A DNA stretch of 6,293 nt. Source: Acidobacteriaceae bacterium (GTDB lineage: Bacteria; Acidobacteriota; Terriglobia; Terriglobales; Acidobacteriaceae). The notes below the pieces were generated by a model. That model saw nothing but the letters and a program-made list of their open reading frames with translations. It was not told where the DNA came from and ran no database searches. Location of the stretch: positions 4,134 to 10,426 of the forward strand of contig PMWR01000489.1 in NCBI GenBank assembly GCA_003166055.1, in the 5' to 3' direction. This document shows, one piece after another, positions 5,800-6,293 of this stretch (position 1 is its first letter; the number at the start of each line of letters is the position of its first letter). A program made the position numbers and the translations under genes.

Positions 5800-6293
5800 A
5801 TGAGCCAAACCATCACCATCGATCCAGTCACACGCCTCGAAGGCCACGGCAAAATCACCATCCAGCTCAACGGCCAGGGCGAAGTCGAAGATGCGCACTT
5901 TCACGTCACCCAGGTTCGAGGCTTCGAGCGCTTCTCCCAGGGCCGCCCGTTCTACGAGATGCCTTCGCTGATGGCCCGCATCTGCGGCATCTGCCCCGTC
6001 TCGCACCTCATCGCCTCCGCCAAGGCCTGTGAAGCCATCATGTCCGTCCGGATTCCGCATACCGCCGCTCAGTTGCGCCGCATGCTCAATCTCGCCCAGA
6101 TGGTCCAGTCCCACGCCCTGAGCTTCTTCTATCTCGCCTCGCCCGATCTGCTTCTCGGCATGGAGTCCGACCCCGTCGCCCGCAACATCTTCGGCGTCGT
6201 CGCCGCCCAGCCCCAGCTCGGCCGCGCCGGCATAGCTCTGCGCCGATTCGGACAGCACATCATTGAGCTTCTCGGCAACAAGCGCATCCATCC
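5800..6293 (+). CDS. hoxH: NAD-linked [NiFe] hydrogenase large subunit HoxH, N-terminal part
   Basis: The frame is open from the ATG at 5800 to the right edge and gives about the first 164 residues. HoxH holds the NiFe(CN)2CO active site where H2 is split or formed. The start has a GGAG at 5788-5791, 8 nt upstream. The opening [13 protein letters not shown] (7-19) is the standard large-subunit N-terminus. The first nickel-binding motif is present as [10 protein letters not shown] (60-69), with C62 and C65. The stretch [20 protein letters not shown] (101-120) is typical of the Hox/group 3d class. The second CxxC motif and the C-terminal peptide removed during maturation lie beyond the window, so completeness cannot be judged. 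The leader does not overlap hoxY and no convincing promoter is seen in the gap, so expression probably depends on read-through from upstream or on a weak internal promoter. Confidence 0.94.
   Translation, partial: MSQTITIDPVTRLEGHGKITIQLNGQGEVEDAHFHVTQVRGFERFSQGRPFYEMPSLMARICGICPVSHLIASAKACEAIMSVRIPHTAAQLRRMLNLAQMVQSHALSFFYLASPDLLLGMESDPVARNIFGVVAAQPQLGRAGIALRRFGQHIIELLGNKRIH

Overview
The window is GC-rich and comes from a bacterium, most likely an acidobacterium of the Terriglobia type. The lineage is inferred from a SYLF-domain protein and a LolA-like exported protein next to each other, and from a paired hairpin repeat between hoxY and hoxH whose wording (GGCACGACT..AGTCGTGCC, then GGGGCT..AGCCCC) I recall as common between genes in that phylum. 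No marker gene fixes the taxon.

Layout, all on the + strand. Positions 1-219 hold the 3' end of a SYLF (Ysc84-type) lipid-binding protein, followed by a perfect 12-bp hairpin. Positions 357-1076 encode an exported protein of unknown function with a LolA/LolB-like look. Positions 1073-1924 encode a NiCoT-family nickel/cobalt permease. A 297-nt gap (1925-2221) carries a CRP-type palindrome overlapped by an imperfect sigma-54-like -24/-12 element. From 2222 to the right edge lies a hoxEFUYH operon; hoxH is cut by the window edge.

hoxE, hoxF, hoxU and hoxY encode the diaphorase module (HoxE, HoxF, HoxU) and the small hydrogenase subunit (HoxY). hoxH encodes the large subunit with the NiFe site. 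Together they form a cytoplasmic NAD-linked bidirectional [NiFe] hydrogenase, group 3d in the usual scheme: H2 + NAD+ <-> NADH + H+. All cofactor cysteines that should fall inside the window are present, so the enzyme looks intact as far as it can be seen. The permease just upstream could supply nickel for the HoxH active site, which is a functional inference from position.

hoxE/F/U/Y are joined by three consecutive 4-nt ATGA stop-start overlaps. This tight coupling breaks only between hoxY and hoxH, where 185 nt hold a three-copy tandem repeat and the paired REP-like hairpins. I see no new gene system here. The points most worth a second look are the repeat insertion between the two catalytic subunit genes, the regulatory sequence upstream of hoxE, and the possible leaderless start of the permease gene.
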